Shown here in pieces: positions 6,888 through 13,498 of a DNA stretch of 19,384 nucleotides. A program made the position numbers and the translations under genes. How positions within the stretch are numbered: position 1 is the first letter of the stretch; each line of letters begins with the position of its first letter. This DNA comes from Mageeibacillus sp. UBA3781 (GTDB lineage Bacteria > Bacillota > Clostridia > Saccharofermentanales > Saccharofermentanaceae), in contig DFFH01000081.1 of the NCBI GenBank assembly GCA_002368805.1, positions 1 through 19,384 on the forward strand, given 5' to 3'. The notes below the pieces were generated by a model. The model saw nothing but the letters and a program-made list of their open reading frames with translations. It had not been told where the DNA came from and searched no databases.

Positions 6888-9632
6888 CTATTCTTCGATC
6901 TTCCGATCTTTCTTCTGAAGAAGAAGTACTGCCAGGAAAGATATGCCGAGCATAGATGCGCCGATGACAGCCAGGAAGCTTACGGTCTCACCGGTCTTTA
7001 CGATTCCACCGGGCTTCTCCTCGGAAGAAGCTGTTGTGGTAGTAGTGGGTTCTTCGGAAACGATTCTTCTCTGCGCATCCGCGACTTCGACGTCGGTTGT
7101 GCTTTCCGACGGCTCCTGCGGATCGGTGGAAGCCGGAGCAGATGTCGGTTCCTGAGGCGCCTCTGTTGTGGCAGCGGGCTCAGAAGTAGTCGTAGGATCG
7201 GCTGCTGTCGTCGGATCTGCAGTTGTCGCAGGAGTTGTTGACGTAGTAGGTTCTGTCGGAGTACTCGGAGTGGTGGGAGTGCTCGGAGTGGTCGGATCTG
7301 TCGGATTACTCGGAGTTGTAGGAGTAGTCGGTGCCGGAGGATTCGGCGTTACCGGTGTGCGCTCATTGCTTACATACTTATCTGCCGAATAATGTGAGAA
7401 ATCCACTACCATGACCGGATAATCCGTTCCGTTATAACTTACGGTGGAAGGATAGGTGGACGTGGATGTTTCCGCGAAGATGACGAAGAACGGAGTATCA
7501 TCCAGTTCATAGTCATCCGGAGCGGAAGTCTCTACGAATTGATACAAGGTGCCACGGACAAGAGAAGTAAATGTCGCCTTACCGTTTCTGTCGGTATTCT
7601 TTGTTCCGATGCTGCTCGTAGATGTAACAGTCTGCCCTGAAAGAACCGCGGAGGAAATGCGGAATGTCGCACCGGAAAGAAGAGTGCCCGTCGAGTCTTT
7701 ATCATGTTTTACGATGTTAAATGTTCCATATCCGATATTCGAAGAAGAACTTGCGGCGCTTTCCAGAACCTTGCCTTTGATAACGGCAGAGTTTTCATTT
7801 CCGCTAGTGATCACTCCGACGAGCTTACAGGTGTTTTCCGAATTGCTTTCGTTAAGAGTTTCCCCGGCTACCAGATTCACACGGGCACGATACTTGACTG
7901 TATATCTCGTGGAATCGTTGAGTGTGAGCGTGAAAGTATGACTATCCGGATCAAATGAAACAGAACCGGCTTCCGCTGGCCGATCATTCAGCGTGATGGA
8001 TTCCAGATCCACATCCAGTGCGGATCCCATCGTATCCGAGAGAGTAAGCTTTGTGCTGTTCGGATCAAGGTCCATTGCCATCGGGTTTACGACGATCGTG
8101 TACTCGGCATAAGGTGCTATCGGGGCTTCATAAGCAACATACTTCTGCAGCTCGGAAGGCTTTGTGTTGAGCCATCTTGCTCTTCTGGTTTCAGGATCTT
8201 CGCCCTCGTAGTAGAGAGTGGCTTCATTGACGAACTCGTGCTTTTCCGCATCCTGTCTGTCCATGTGTGTGCGGTACTCGATGTAAAGACCTTCGTTACG
8301 GCTCTTAAGCTCTGCGATGAGCTCCGGCTTGAAGTCGAAGCGGATCCTGGTGCTGCCGCCTTCTTCGTAGATCTTATAGCTGATGTACTCTGCCATATTC
8401 AGACGGTTCCAGTAGGAATCATGGAAGAAGAAGCTTGCTTCATCGACGGAGGAATTATCCGGGATCGTGTCGATAATATATCCACTGTTGATCGTACTCT
8501 TTGTGATCGGGTTCAGGAATAACTGCCAGCGGATATATCCGAGCTCGAGCTCATCGATGCCGGTCGAAGGATCTGTCTCGGATGCGGCACGCCATTTCTC
8601 CATGTTGTAGCCGGATCCGTAGATGTTTGTAGTACGGTTTACAGGTGTTTTTGCCTGGGTGCTGGATACCGTGACACGGTTCGGGATCGTACCCGGATAG
8701 CCGTCTTCGTAGTAGTTGCCGGGGGTGTCATAGTGGTTTTGGGAGATGAATTCTTCCGCACGCTGACGATCGAACATCTCCTCTCTGACCTGTACGAGAT
8801 AGTAAAGATAGAGGGTCTGCCCGTCATCCATGTGATAGATCGTGCCGGTAAATGTCTGTCCGTCTCCGCCGTCGTCGGCAAAAGCACTGCAATCGGTAAA
8901 CTCGCTGGTGTGGTTTTTGTCGGTATAGACCTTGGGTGTGTTATAGAGGGACATACCGGGCCACATGGTATCTACGACCTGAATATTCGTCTGTTCTCCC
9001 GTCGCGGTGATCGGGATCAGGCAGGAATAGATATGATCGGCATTATTCTCGATATGGAAGACTTTATCGACGTCGAGCTTTGAATCAACGGGCTTTTTAC
9101 CGACGAGAAGCGTGATGTCGCGGGCTCCGGTAAAAGAGATCTTGATCGGATCCGGATCCTGATTCGGATTCGGATCCACTTCGATCGATCCGTAAAAAGA
9201 GAGATGTCCGATGCGGTCTTCCTGTGCGCAGAAATCCTTATCTGTATAGGTGAGCGTGATAGTATGGCCGCTGATGAGGTAAGTACCCAGCTTTTGATCT
9301 CCATCCATGATGTCTCCGGATTTTCCGACGAAGTCCATATTCTCCGGAAGCTCGTAGGTGAAAGAGTCGCCCGCACTGATTTGAAAAATATCGTTATTGG
9401 GAAGTTTCCAGTTCAGCGTGCAGACAATGGTATCACCGTAGTTGACCTCCGAGTTATCGGTAAGGTCGACTCCTCTGATGGTGAGCGTGGCATCCAGATC
9501 TCCGCCGGTAAGAGCTGTGACCTCGTTTAACGGGGTAGAAGCTGCGGCGTGAACGCTTGTGTTCTGGAAAAAGGGAATAGAAACGATAATAAAAATAAGC
9601 GACGTAAATAAAGCAAGAAGCCTGCGATGCAT
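6888..9632 (-). CDS. Secreted cell-surface adhesin with CnaB-like domain and sortase-type tail
   Basis: This is a 914-aa predicted surface protein. A signal peptide covers residues 1-29, with a basic start, a hydrophobic core and cleavage after VHA. Residues 40 to about 620 look like successive beta-sandwich adhesin domains similar to Gram-positive MSCRAMM or pilin-type proteins; features such as GDTIVCTLNWKLP and SAGDSFTYELPENM are typical of the first one. Residues about 634-755 form a CnaB/SpaA-like domain with the Lys of FNIVKHD and the Glu of FVETSAP placed for an isopeptide bond. Residues about 757-845 are a Thr/Pro stalk. The C-terminus (877-914) has IVKTGE, a hydrophobic span and KKDRKIEE, a sorting-signal layout lacking the usual Leu-Pro. 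The start ATG at 9632 has GGAGGA nine nt upstream. No sortase gene lies in the window. Ligand unknown. Confidence 0.88.
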   Translation of the reverse strand: MHRRLLALFTSLIFIIVSIPFFQNTSVHAAASTPLNEVTALTGGDLDATLTIRGVDLTDNSEVNYGDTIVCTLNWKLPNNDIFQISAGDSFTYELPENMDFVGKSGDIMDGDQKLGTYLISGHTITLTYTDKDFCAQEDRIGHLSFYGSIEVDPNPNQDPDPIKISFTGARDITLLVGKKPVDSKLDVDKVFHIENNADHIYSCLIPITATGEQTNIQVVDTMWPGMSLYNTPKVYTDKNHTSEFTDCSAFADDGGDGQTFTGTIYHMDDGQTLYLYYLVQVREEMFDRQRAEEFISQNHYDTPGNYYEDGYPGTIPNRVTVSSTQAKTPVNRTTNIYGSGYNMEKWRAASETDPSTGIDELELGYIRWQLFLNPITKSTINSGYIIDTIPDNSSVDEASFFFHDSYWNRLNMAEYISYKIYEEGGSTRIRFDFKPELIAELKSRNEGLYIEYRTHMDRQDAEKHEFVNEATLYYEGEDPETRRARWLNTKPSELQKYVAYEAPIAPYAEYTIVVNPMAMDLDPNSTKLTLSDTMGSALDVDLESITLNDRPAEAGSVSFDPDSHTFTLTLNDSTRYTVKYRARVNLVAGETLNESNSENTCKLVGVITSGNENSAVIKGKVLESAASSSSNIGYGTFNIVKHDKDSTGTLLSGATFRISSAVLSGQTVTSTSSIGTKNTDRNGKATFTSLVRGTLYQFVETSAPDDYELDDTPFFVIFAETSTSTYPSTVSYNGTDYPVMVVDFSHYSADKYVSNERTPVTPNPPAPTTPTTPSNPTDPTTPSTPTTPSTPTEPTTSTTPATTADPTTAADPTTTSEPAATTEAPQEPTSAPASTDPQEPSESTTDVEVADAQRRIVSEEPTTTTTASSEEKPGGIVKTGETVSFLAVIGASMLGISFLAVLLLQKKDRKIEE
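7112..7358 (-). repeat. Thr/Pro-rich low-complexity stalk coding region
   Basis: Short imperfect repeats of TTP, STP, PTD and PTT codons encode the wall-spanning stalk of the adhesin. The DNA shows recurrent GGAGT-type units on the + strand. Such tracts are prone to length change by slippage. The + strand Gly/Val-rich open frame over this region is a shadow. Confidence 0.8.
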
Positions 9633-9739
9633 GATGTCATGTCCTCCAATGCAACCAATGATGAATCTGTTTTATGTCGTGTTTATGTCCAACCCAACGT
9701 AGTTCACGGTAACATTAACAGAAATCGCAGATGATGTAA

Positions 9740-9770
9740 ATTATATAAACTATAGATAAATATAGGTCAA
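9740..9770 (-). promoter_or_regulatory. Predicted promoter of the adhesin gene
   Basis: On the - strand TTGACC (9770-9765), a 17-nt spacer and TATATA (9747-9742) form a sigma-A-like promoter. With a 19-nt spacer the -10 would be TATAAT (9745-9740). Transcription would start near 9735 and give a leader of about 100 nt before the start codon at 9632. The leader has no strong hairpin. Confidence 0.65.
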
Positions 9771-9785
9771 ATTCTTAATGCAATA

Positions 9786-9823
9786 GTGAAAAACCCGAGA
9801 TTTCTCTCGGGTTTCGGCTTTTT
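9786..9823. terminator. Bidirectional intrinsic terminator after an orphan gene end
   Basis: AAACCCGAGA (9791-9800) and TCTCGGGTTT (9805-9814) form a perfect 10-bp stem with a TTTC loop. On the - strand it is followed by T-rich GGGTTTTTCAC, and on the + strand by CGG and seven Ts. No intact gene ends here. The - strand open frame ending at 9842 is the only reading frame it could serve. Confidence 0.85.
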
Positions 9824-9841
9824 TTGCGCTTTTTTTGAAAA

Positions 9842-10000
9842 TCACTCGCCTATTTCAGGAAGCTCTTTCATCGGATCTCCCCAGGCGCCTAGATCACGCC
9901 CGTCAGAACTTACATATCGTTCTTCGCCACCGCAGAGCACCTGCTTGACGGTTTTGTATCTTTCGATGAAAGGAACGCTGCGTTCGGAAAAAAGAAAATG
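9842..10000 (-). pseudogene. Orphan 3' end of a lost gene (52 codons, no start)
   Basis: The - strand is open for 52 codons from 10000 down to the TGA at 9844-9842. It reads as ordinary protein (for example FIERYKTVKQVLCGGEERYV, then GAWGDPMKELPEIGE) with codon use like the housekeeping genes here. There is no ATG near its beginning, no Shine-Dalgarno sequence, and an in-frame TAG at 10003-10001 precedes it. A strong terminator follows 27 nt after the stop. This is best explained as the C-terminal remnant of a gene whose 5' part was removed when the present right-hand neighbour arrived. I do not recognise the family. Alternatives are chance or a small non-canonical gene. Confidence 0.5.
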
Positions 10001-10007
10001 CTATAAT
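9999..10007 (+). promoter_or_regulatory. Extended -10 promoter of the exonuclease gene
   Basis: TG at 9999-10000, one base, then TATAAT at 10002-10007 is a consensus extended -10 element. No clear -35 hexamer lies 16-18 nt upstream (best is TGCGTT at 9979). Transcription would start near 10014, which excludes the ATG at 10006 as the translation start. Confidence 0.6.
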
Positions 10008-10035
10008 GCATATATCAAAAAGTGGAAGGAGTCCG

Positions 10036-10788
10036 ATGCCATTGCTCGCTGATGCATGTGGAAGAAAACTGAATACATATCTTCCGGACTATGTGGTCTT
10101 TGACCTGGAAACGACGGGCACATCCTGCTATTCGGATGCAGTCGTCGAGATCTCCGCAGTTAAAGTGAAGGGCGGATCTGTCGTTGATGAGTTCACTACT
10201 CTGGTCAATCCCGAGCGCCATATTCCCGGCTTCGTGGTCGGGATCCACGGGATCTCCGATGATATGGTGAAGGACAGTCCGTGCTTTCGCGAAGCACTTT
10301 CGGACTTTCTTGATTTTGCCGGAGATGAGGTCTTTGTCGGACACAATATCCAGTCCTTCGATCTGAAGTTTCTCTATCGCGATGCACAGAACTACTGGGG
10401 CAAAACGATCGGCAACGACTATATCGATACGCTTTCTTTCGCCCGAAGAGTCCTGAAAGGCTTAGATCACTACCGCCTTTCCGATCTGGCTGATTACTAC
10501 GATATCCCGGTCATCGGCGCACACCGCGCACTGAATGACTGCCGCATGAACCAGCAGGTCTTTGAGCATCTGGCAAAAGAACTCGCAGGGCAGCCGCAGT
10601 TCTGTACAGGTACCGTATCACCGGCGCCGGCAGATACGATCGATGGAGTTCTTCCCGGGATCCTTCCCGGCACACTCCGCTGTCCGCGCTGCGGCAGTTC
10701 CCTAATCAAGCGGAACGGCAGATTCGGCGAATTCTGGGGATGCCTGAACTTCCCGGACTGCAAGTTCACCCGGGATGCAAAGAAGTGA
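10036..10788 (+). CDS. DEDDh 3'-5' exonuclease with C-terminal topoisomerase-type zinc ribbon
   Basis: This is a 250-aa DnaQ-like exonuclease. Exo I has D23 and E25 in VVFDLETTG. Exo II has D109 in GHNIQSFDLKFL. Exo III has H163 and D168 in HRALNDCRMN. All four acidic metal ligands and the DEDDh histidine are present. A C4 zinc ribbon follows: C216, C219, C236 and C242 in the pattern CPRCG...WGCLNFPDC, like the C-terminal fingers of bacterial topoisomerase I, so it may add DNA binding. It is probably a single- or double-strand 3' DNA trimming nuclease in repair or proofreading; the substrate is not shown. The start is set at 10036 (AAGGAG at 10026-10031), because the ATG at 10006 overlaps the -10 element. 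The next gene begins 35 nt downstream. Confidence 0.9.
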   Translation: MPLLADACGRKLNTYLPDYVVFDLETTGTSCYSDAVVEISAVKVKGGSVVDEFTTLVNPERHIPGFVVGIHGISDDMVKDSPCFREALSDFLDFAGDEVFVGHNIQSFDLKFLYRDAQNYWGKTIGNDYIDTLSFARRVLKGLDHYRLSDLADYYDIPVIGAHRALNDCRMNQQVFEHLAKELAGQPQFCTGTVSPAPADTIDGVLPGILPGTLRCPRCGSSLIKRNGRFGEFWGCLNFPDCKFTRDAKK

Positions 10789-10823
10789 TCAGTACGAGGA
10801 TAGAAGATTTATCAGGAAAAGAG

Positions 10824-11057
10824 ATGGAACGCATGTCAGAAAATAATCTGGATAACAAATTGGATGGTACATCGTCAAAACCCGGCGACGAAAACTTATC
10901 TGCCGATGAGCAGAAGAAGCGTGCCCGCCACGAGCTCTATCTCAAGCAGAAGGCGCTCCTGGACACCTTCCTCGAAAAGAAAGCGATCACACAGGCCCAG
11001 TACGACAAAAGCTTCCACGACCTCACCGAAAAGATGGGTGAAAATATTTCATCGTAA
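10824..11057 (+). CDS. Small helical conserved hypothetical protein
   Basis: This is a 77-aa, highly charged protein with no membrane segment. Its C-terminal half, YLKQKALLDTFLEKKAITQ and QYDKSFHDLTEKMG, reads as a helix-turn-helix hairpin resembling SHOCT-like or short clostridial helical proteins. The ATG at 10824 has AGGA at 10814-10817; an in-frame ATG at 10740 lies inside the exonuclease gene and is unlikely. It lies 35 nt after the exonuclease and probably shares its transcript. No function assigned. Confidence 0.7.
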   Translation: MERMSENNLDNKLDGTSSKPGDENLSADEQKKRARHELYLKQKALLDTFLEKKAITQAQYDKSFHDLTEKMGENISS

Positions 11058-11114
11058 TCGATCCGCTTCGCCACCGATATTCATAGGCATAATATTTGGA
11101 CAGTTCATTTGGTA

Positions 11115-11180
11115 CTATTGCGACAGATGAGACAGATGAGACGTCGGATGAGACGTCAGATGAGAGATTGCAATAGGAGG
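11115..11180 (+). promoter_or_regulatory. Inverted repeat enclosing the tandem repeats and touching the ribosome binding site
   Basis: CTATTGC (11115-11121) and GCAATAG (11170-11176) are perfect inverted repeats on either side of the tandem tract. The right arm ends in the first bases of the Shine-Dalgarno AGGAGG (11175-11180). A stem here would sit against the ribosome site of the gene at 11189, so a role in translation control is possible. Confidence 0.4.
11122..11163. repeat. Short tandem repeats (2 x 9 bp and 2 x 12 bp)
   Basis: GACAGATGA occurs twice in tandem (11122-11139), then GACGTCGGATGA and GACGTCAGATGA (11140-11163). The 12-mers contain the palindrome GACGTC. The tract sits 26 nt before the start of the next gene, directly upstream of its ribosome binding site. 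Confidence 0.9.
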
Positions 11181-11188
11181 TAACCACT

Positions 11189-11863
11189 ATGAACTATGTT
11201 TTTGTTGACTTTGAAATGTCGCTTATTGGGAAAGAGTACAGAGAACTCCGGAAGATCTGCCGACAGGAAATCATTGAAATCGGTGCAGTTATGTTGGATG
11301 AATCGTTTTCAGAGATATCCTCGTTCAAGAGATATGTGCGTCCGGTGTATGCAAGACATATTTCAAATGCGATTCACGACCTGACGGGAATCGATGATTG
11401 TCAGTTATATGCCTGCAATGAGATCGAAGAGGAACTGAATGCCTTTGCTCATTGGTGCCTCTCAAATGGAGAAGATGTAGTCGTGTATGCCTGGAGTGAG
11501 AATGACCTTTCCCAGATTCAGAACGAGTATCTTCTCAAGGGCTTGTCTTTCAGTGAAGACCTTGAAAAAGTCATTGATTCATGGAAAGATCTTCAGGCTG
11601 AATATGATGAAGCAGTAGAAGCAGCTAAACCGACAGCTTTACACAGGGCTCTTGCATCGATCGGGAAATCTTTTGATGGAAAAATGCATGATGCTTTAGA
11701 TGATGCAAGAAACACATCATTCCTGTTTGTCGAGATGTCCGATCAGGAAGAATTCCTTAAGACCGTGAATTACACTCACTGCTATTCAGAGTGCGAAAAA
11801 TCAACAGTAACTTTAGGAGATCTCTTTGACTTCTCGAGATTCAGGTTTGATGAATCTGCTTGA
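11189..11863 (+). CDS. DEDDh 3'-5' exonuclease of the ERI-1/KapD type
   Basis: This is a 224-aa exonuclease-like protein. Exo I has D7 and E9 in VFVDFEMS, with the EIIEIGAVMLD strand after it. The ARHISNAIHDLTGI block is typical of ERI-1/KapD-like enzymes. Exo II has D106 in YAWSENDLSQI. Exo III has H167 and D172 in HDALDDARNT. All catalytic residues are therefore present. Related enzymes trim RNA or DNA 3' ends; which it is here cannot be told. The ribosome site AGGAGG (11175-11180) is strong. Codon use (more TTA, ATA, AAT, GAT) is AT-richer than in the trp and heat-shock genes, which suggests transfer. It is the second DEDDh nuclease within 1.2 kb and is not a recent duplicate of the first. 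Confidence 0.85.
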   Translation: MNYVFVDFEMSLIGKEYRELRKICRQEIIEIGAVMLDESFSEISSFKRYVRPVYARHISNAIHDLTGIDDCQLYACNEIEEELNAFAHWCLSNGEDVVVYAWSENDLSQIQNEYLLKGLSFSEDLEKVIDSWKDLQAEYDEAVEAAKPTALHRALASIGKSFDGKMHDALDDARNTSFLFVEMSDQEEFLKTVNYTHCYSECEKSTVTLGDLFDFSRFRFDESA

Positions 11864-11995
11864 TCGAATCAAGTCACGTTTAACAGAAAATTCAAACATA
11901 TCTGTAAAAGAGGATGTGTGTCTTCCTTACAATTAGCATATCAATAACATCTGATATCGACATCTTGGAATGACAACGACAGTGAGGTGATCAGA
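11864..11995. other. 132-nt AT-rich spacer
   Basis: CTTGAT (11859-11864) and ATCAAG (11868-11873) form a 6-bp hairpin over the stop of the exonuclease gene. It has few GC pairs and no T tract, so it is not convincing as a terminator. I see no good promoter for the following gene. Confidence 0.5.
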
Positions 11996-13345
11996 ATGAA
12001 AAAACCAGTTACTATATGTGTTATAAGTGTTCTTTTAATTGGAGGACTATCTGCATGTTTATATTATCTTTCCACGCACGATCTATTTAAACCGAATGAG
12101 ACTGTGACCACAACGGAAGCGAGAATAGTGGATAATAGAAGTGTTTCTGAGTCCTCGATAACAAAAGCATCTTCTGAGTATGTGACTGAAGATCCCAAAC
12201 AAACAGAACCGACTACTCGGGAAGTTACAGATGAGGCTTTTGAATCAAAAGGGTACGCCTACGAAAATATGATTGGTGATACTTTATACTTTTATACTGT
12301 TAAGAACAATTCGCAGAGTACTGTAAAGGTGATTGGAAATGCAGTCGCATATGGAAGCGCAGGAAATACGGTGGGCGCAGAAACAGCTGATATAGATACT
12401 CTTGGACCGAGTGAAACCAGTATAATGGTCTTCTACTTTAGTGATGTGAAAGATATACAGAAATTTGATTGTTCACTTACATTTGAAAAGCAATCTTTCT
12501 TTTCTCCTGTTATTTCGAATATTCAATTAGATGAGACCGTAAATGACCATAACCTCACTGTAAGGGCCACAAATAATGGCGACACAGATGCATTTCTCCT
12601 TCAGGCGTATGCGTTGTTCTTTGATAAGGATAACAAACTGGTATCGTATGATTCTGAATATATTACAGATGGAGATGCTGCACTTAAGCCGGGAGCAACT
12701 CTATCTGCTCAGCTGGATGCAAGAAAAGACTTTGACCATGTTGAATGCTACCTTACAGGAAGATCGATGGGAAAAGGAACTTCAGAGAATACTGAAGTTA
12801 CAGAGAGTGATTTTGAGATTAAGAAGTATGTGTACGAAAACAGTATCGGAGATACCATATACTTCCTTGGAATAAAGAATAACAGTGATAAGAATGTCAG
12901 CATCAGTATAAATATGACTGCATTTGATTCGGCTGGAAGCACAATAGGTGCAGCTGATGGTTCAATTAATACACTCGCTCCTGGAGAAGAGTCACTTGCT
13001 TCGTTCTACTTTAATAATGTAAACAATATTCATCATGTCGAATACACAATGGGATTTGATACATCTCCGTACTTCTCATCTGCATTAAAAGATATGGAGA
13101 TTACAGAGAGTAAAAACGACAAAAACGTGGTTGTGACTATCAAAAACAATGGAACGGAACCTTTACAATTCGTTAGTGCTCATGCCTTGTTCTTAGATTC
13201 TTCGGGAAAAGTTATAGCTCATGATGAAACGTATTTTACTGATGATGATTTTGAACTTAAGCCGGGAGCGACTATCTCCAAACAGCTTGATAGTAGGAAA
13301 AAATATGATTCGGTAGTGATTTACTATTCATCAATCCAATACTGA
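11996..13345 (+). CDS. Predicted lipoprotein made of two copies of one ~175-residue unit
   Basis: This is a 449-aa exported protein. Basic residues and a hydrophobic core (residues 4-20) end in GLSAC, a lipobox with Cys21; the hydrophobic LYYL after the Cys leaves a plain membrane anchor as an alternative. Residues 30-80 are a Thr/Ser/Glu linker. Two homologous units follow, about 82-257 and 273-449. Each opens F-E-x-K-x-Y-x-Y-E-N, then IGDT-YF and KNNS, and ends with LKPGAT-S-QLD-RK. Each resembles two stacked beta-sandwich (FxLYD-like) modules. The start is the ATG at 11996, preceded by GAGGTGATC, a good match to the 16S tail; a GTG at 11987 lies within that site. Function unknown. Codon use is AT-rich. 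Confidence 0.8.
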   Translation: MKKPVTICVISVLLIGGLSACLYYLSTHDLFKPNETVTTTEARIVDNRSVSESSITKASSEYVTEDPKQTEPTTREVTDEAFESKGYAYENMIGDTLYFYTVKNNSQSTVKVIGNAVAYGSAGNTVGAETADIDTLGPSETSIMVFYFSDVKDIQKFDCSLTFEKQSFFSPVISNIQLDETVNDHNLTVRATNNGDTDAFLLQAYALFFDKDNKLVSYDSEYITDGDAALKPGATLSAQLDARKDFDHVECYLTGRSMGKGTSENTEVTESDFEIKKYVYENSIGDTIYFLGIKNNSDKNVSISINMTAFDSAGSTIGAADGSINTLAPGEESLASFYFNNVNNIHHVEYTMGFDTSPYFSSALKDMEITESKNDKNVVVTIKNNGTEPLQFVSAHALFLDSSGKVIAHDETYFTDDDFELKPGATISKQLDSRKKYDSVVIYYSSIQY

Positions 13346-13403
13346 ATAGAATGATTCTTGTCTCAATGATAATGATGCATTGTCCCGGATAAAATCTCTT
13401 CGC

Positions 13404-13467
13404 GTTGAATCATTTGAAAATATGATTTAACCCCTTAACCCCTTGTGAGTTTTCTTACAAGGGGTTA
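13404..13467 (+). promoter_or_regulatory. Two consecutive hairpins ahead of the ATPase gene
   Basis: Hairpin 1: GTTGAATCAT (13404-13413) pairs with ATGATTTAAC (13422-13431), 10 bp with one G-U. Hairpin 2: TAACCCCTTGTGAG (13436-13449) pairs with CTTACAAGGGGTTA (13454-13467), 14 bp with one G-U and a TTTT loop. AACCCCTT also occurs at 13429-13436, giving an alternative partner for AAGGGGTT. There is no T tract after hairpin 2, so it is not a standard terminator. The right arm contains AAGGGG, which could be the ribosome site for an ATG at 13472. Confidence 0.6.
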
Positions 13468-13498
13468 TACTATGTTTAAAGAGGAGTGGGTGATAGAG

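Larger units (their letters stand above)
9633..10035. other. 403-nt divergent intergenic region
   Basis: This gap between the start codons of the adhesin (-) and the exonuclease (+) holds, from left to right, the adhesin leader and promoter, a bidirectional terminator, the orphan 3' gene end on the - strand, and the extended -10 promoter of the exonuclease. No intact gene is supported. The + strand frame 9786-10052 crosses the terminator and is rejected. Confidence 0.75.

Noticed and set aside
7168..7392. Gly/Val-rich + strand open frame inside the adhesin gene
   Set aside because: It is the antisense of the repetitive Thr/Pro stalk codons; it has no ribosome site and is pure low complexity.
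9786..10052. 88-codon + strand open frame
   Set aside because: It begins in the terminator stem, runs antisense to the orphan gene end and through the exonuclease promoter, and lacks a ribosome site.
11122..11163. Possible CRISPR-like array
   Set aside because: The units are only 9-12 bp and directly tandem, with no spacers.
13436..13467. Rho-independent terminator after the lipoprotein gene
   Set aside because: The stem is strong, but the sequence after it (TACTATGTTTAAAGAGG) has no T run and includes the likely translation start of the next gene. A weak role in termination cannot be excluded.
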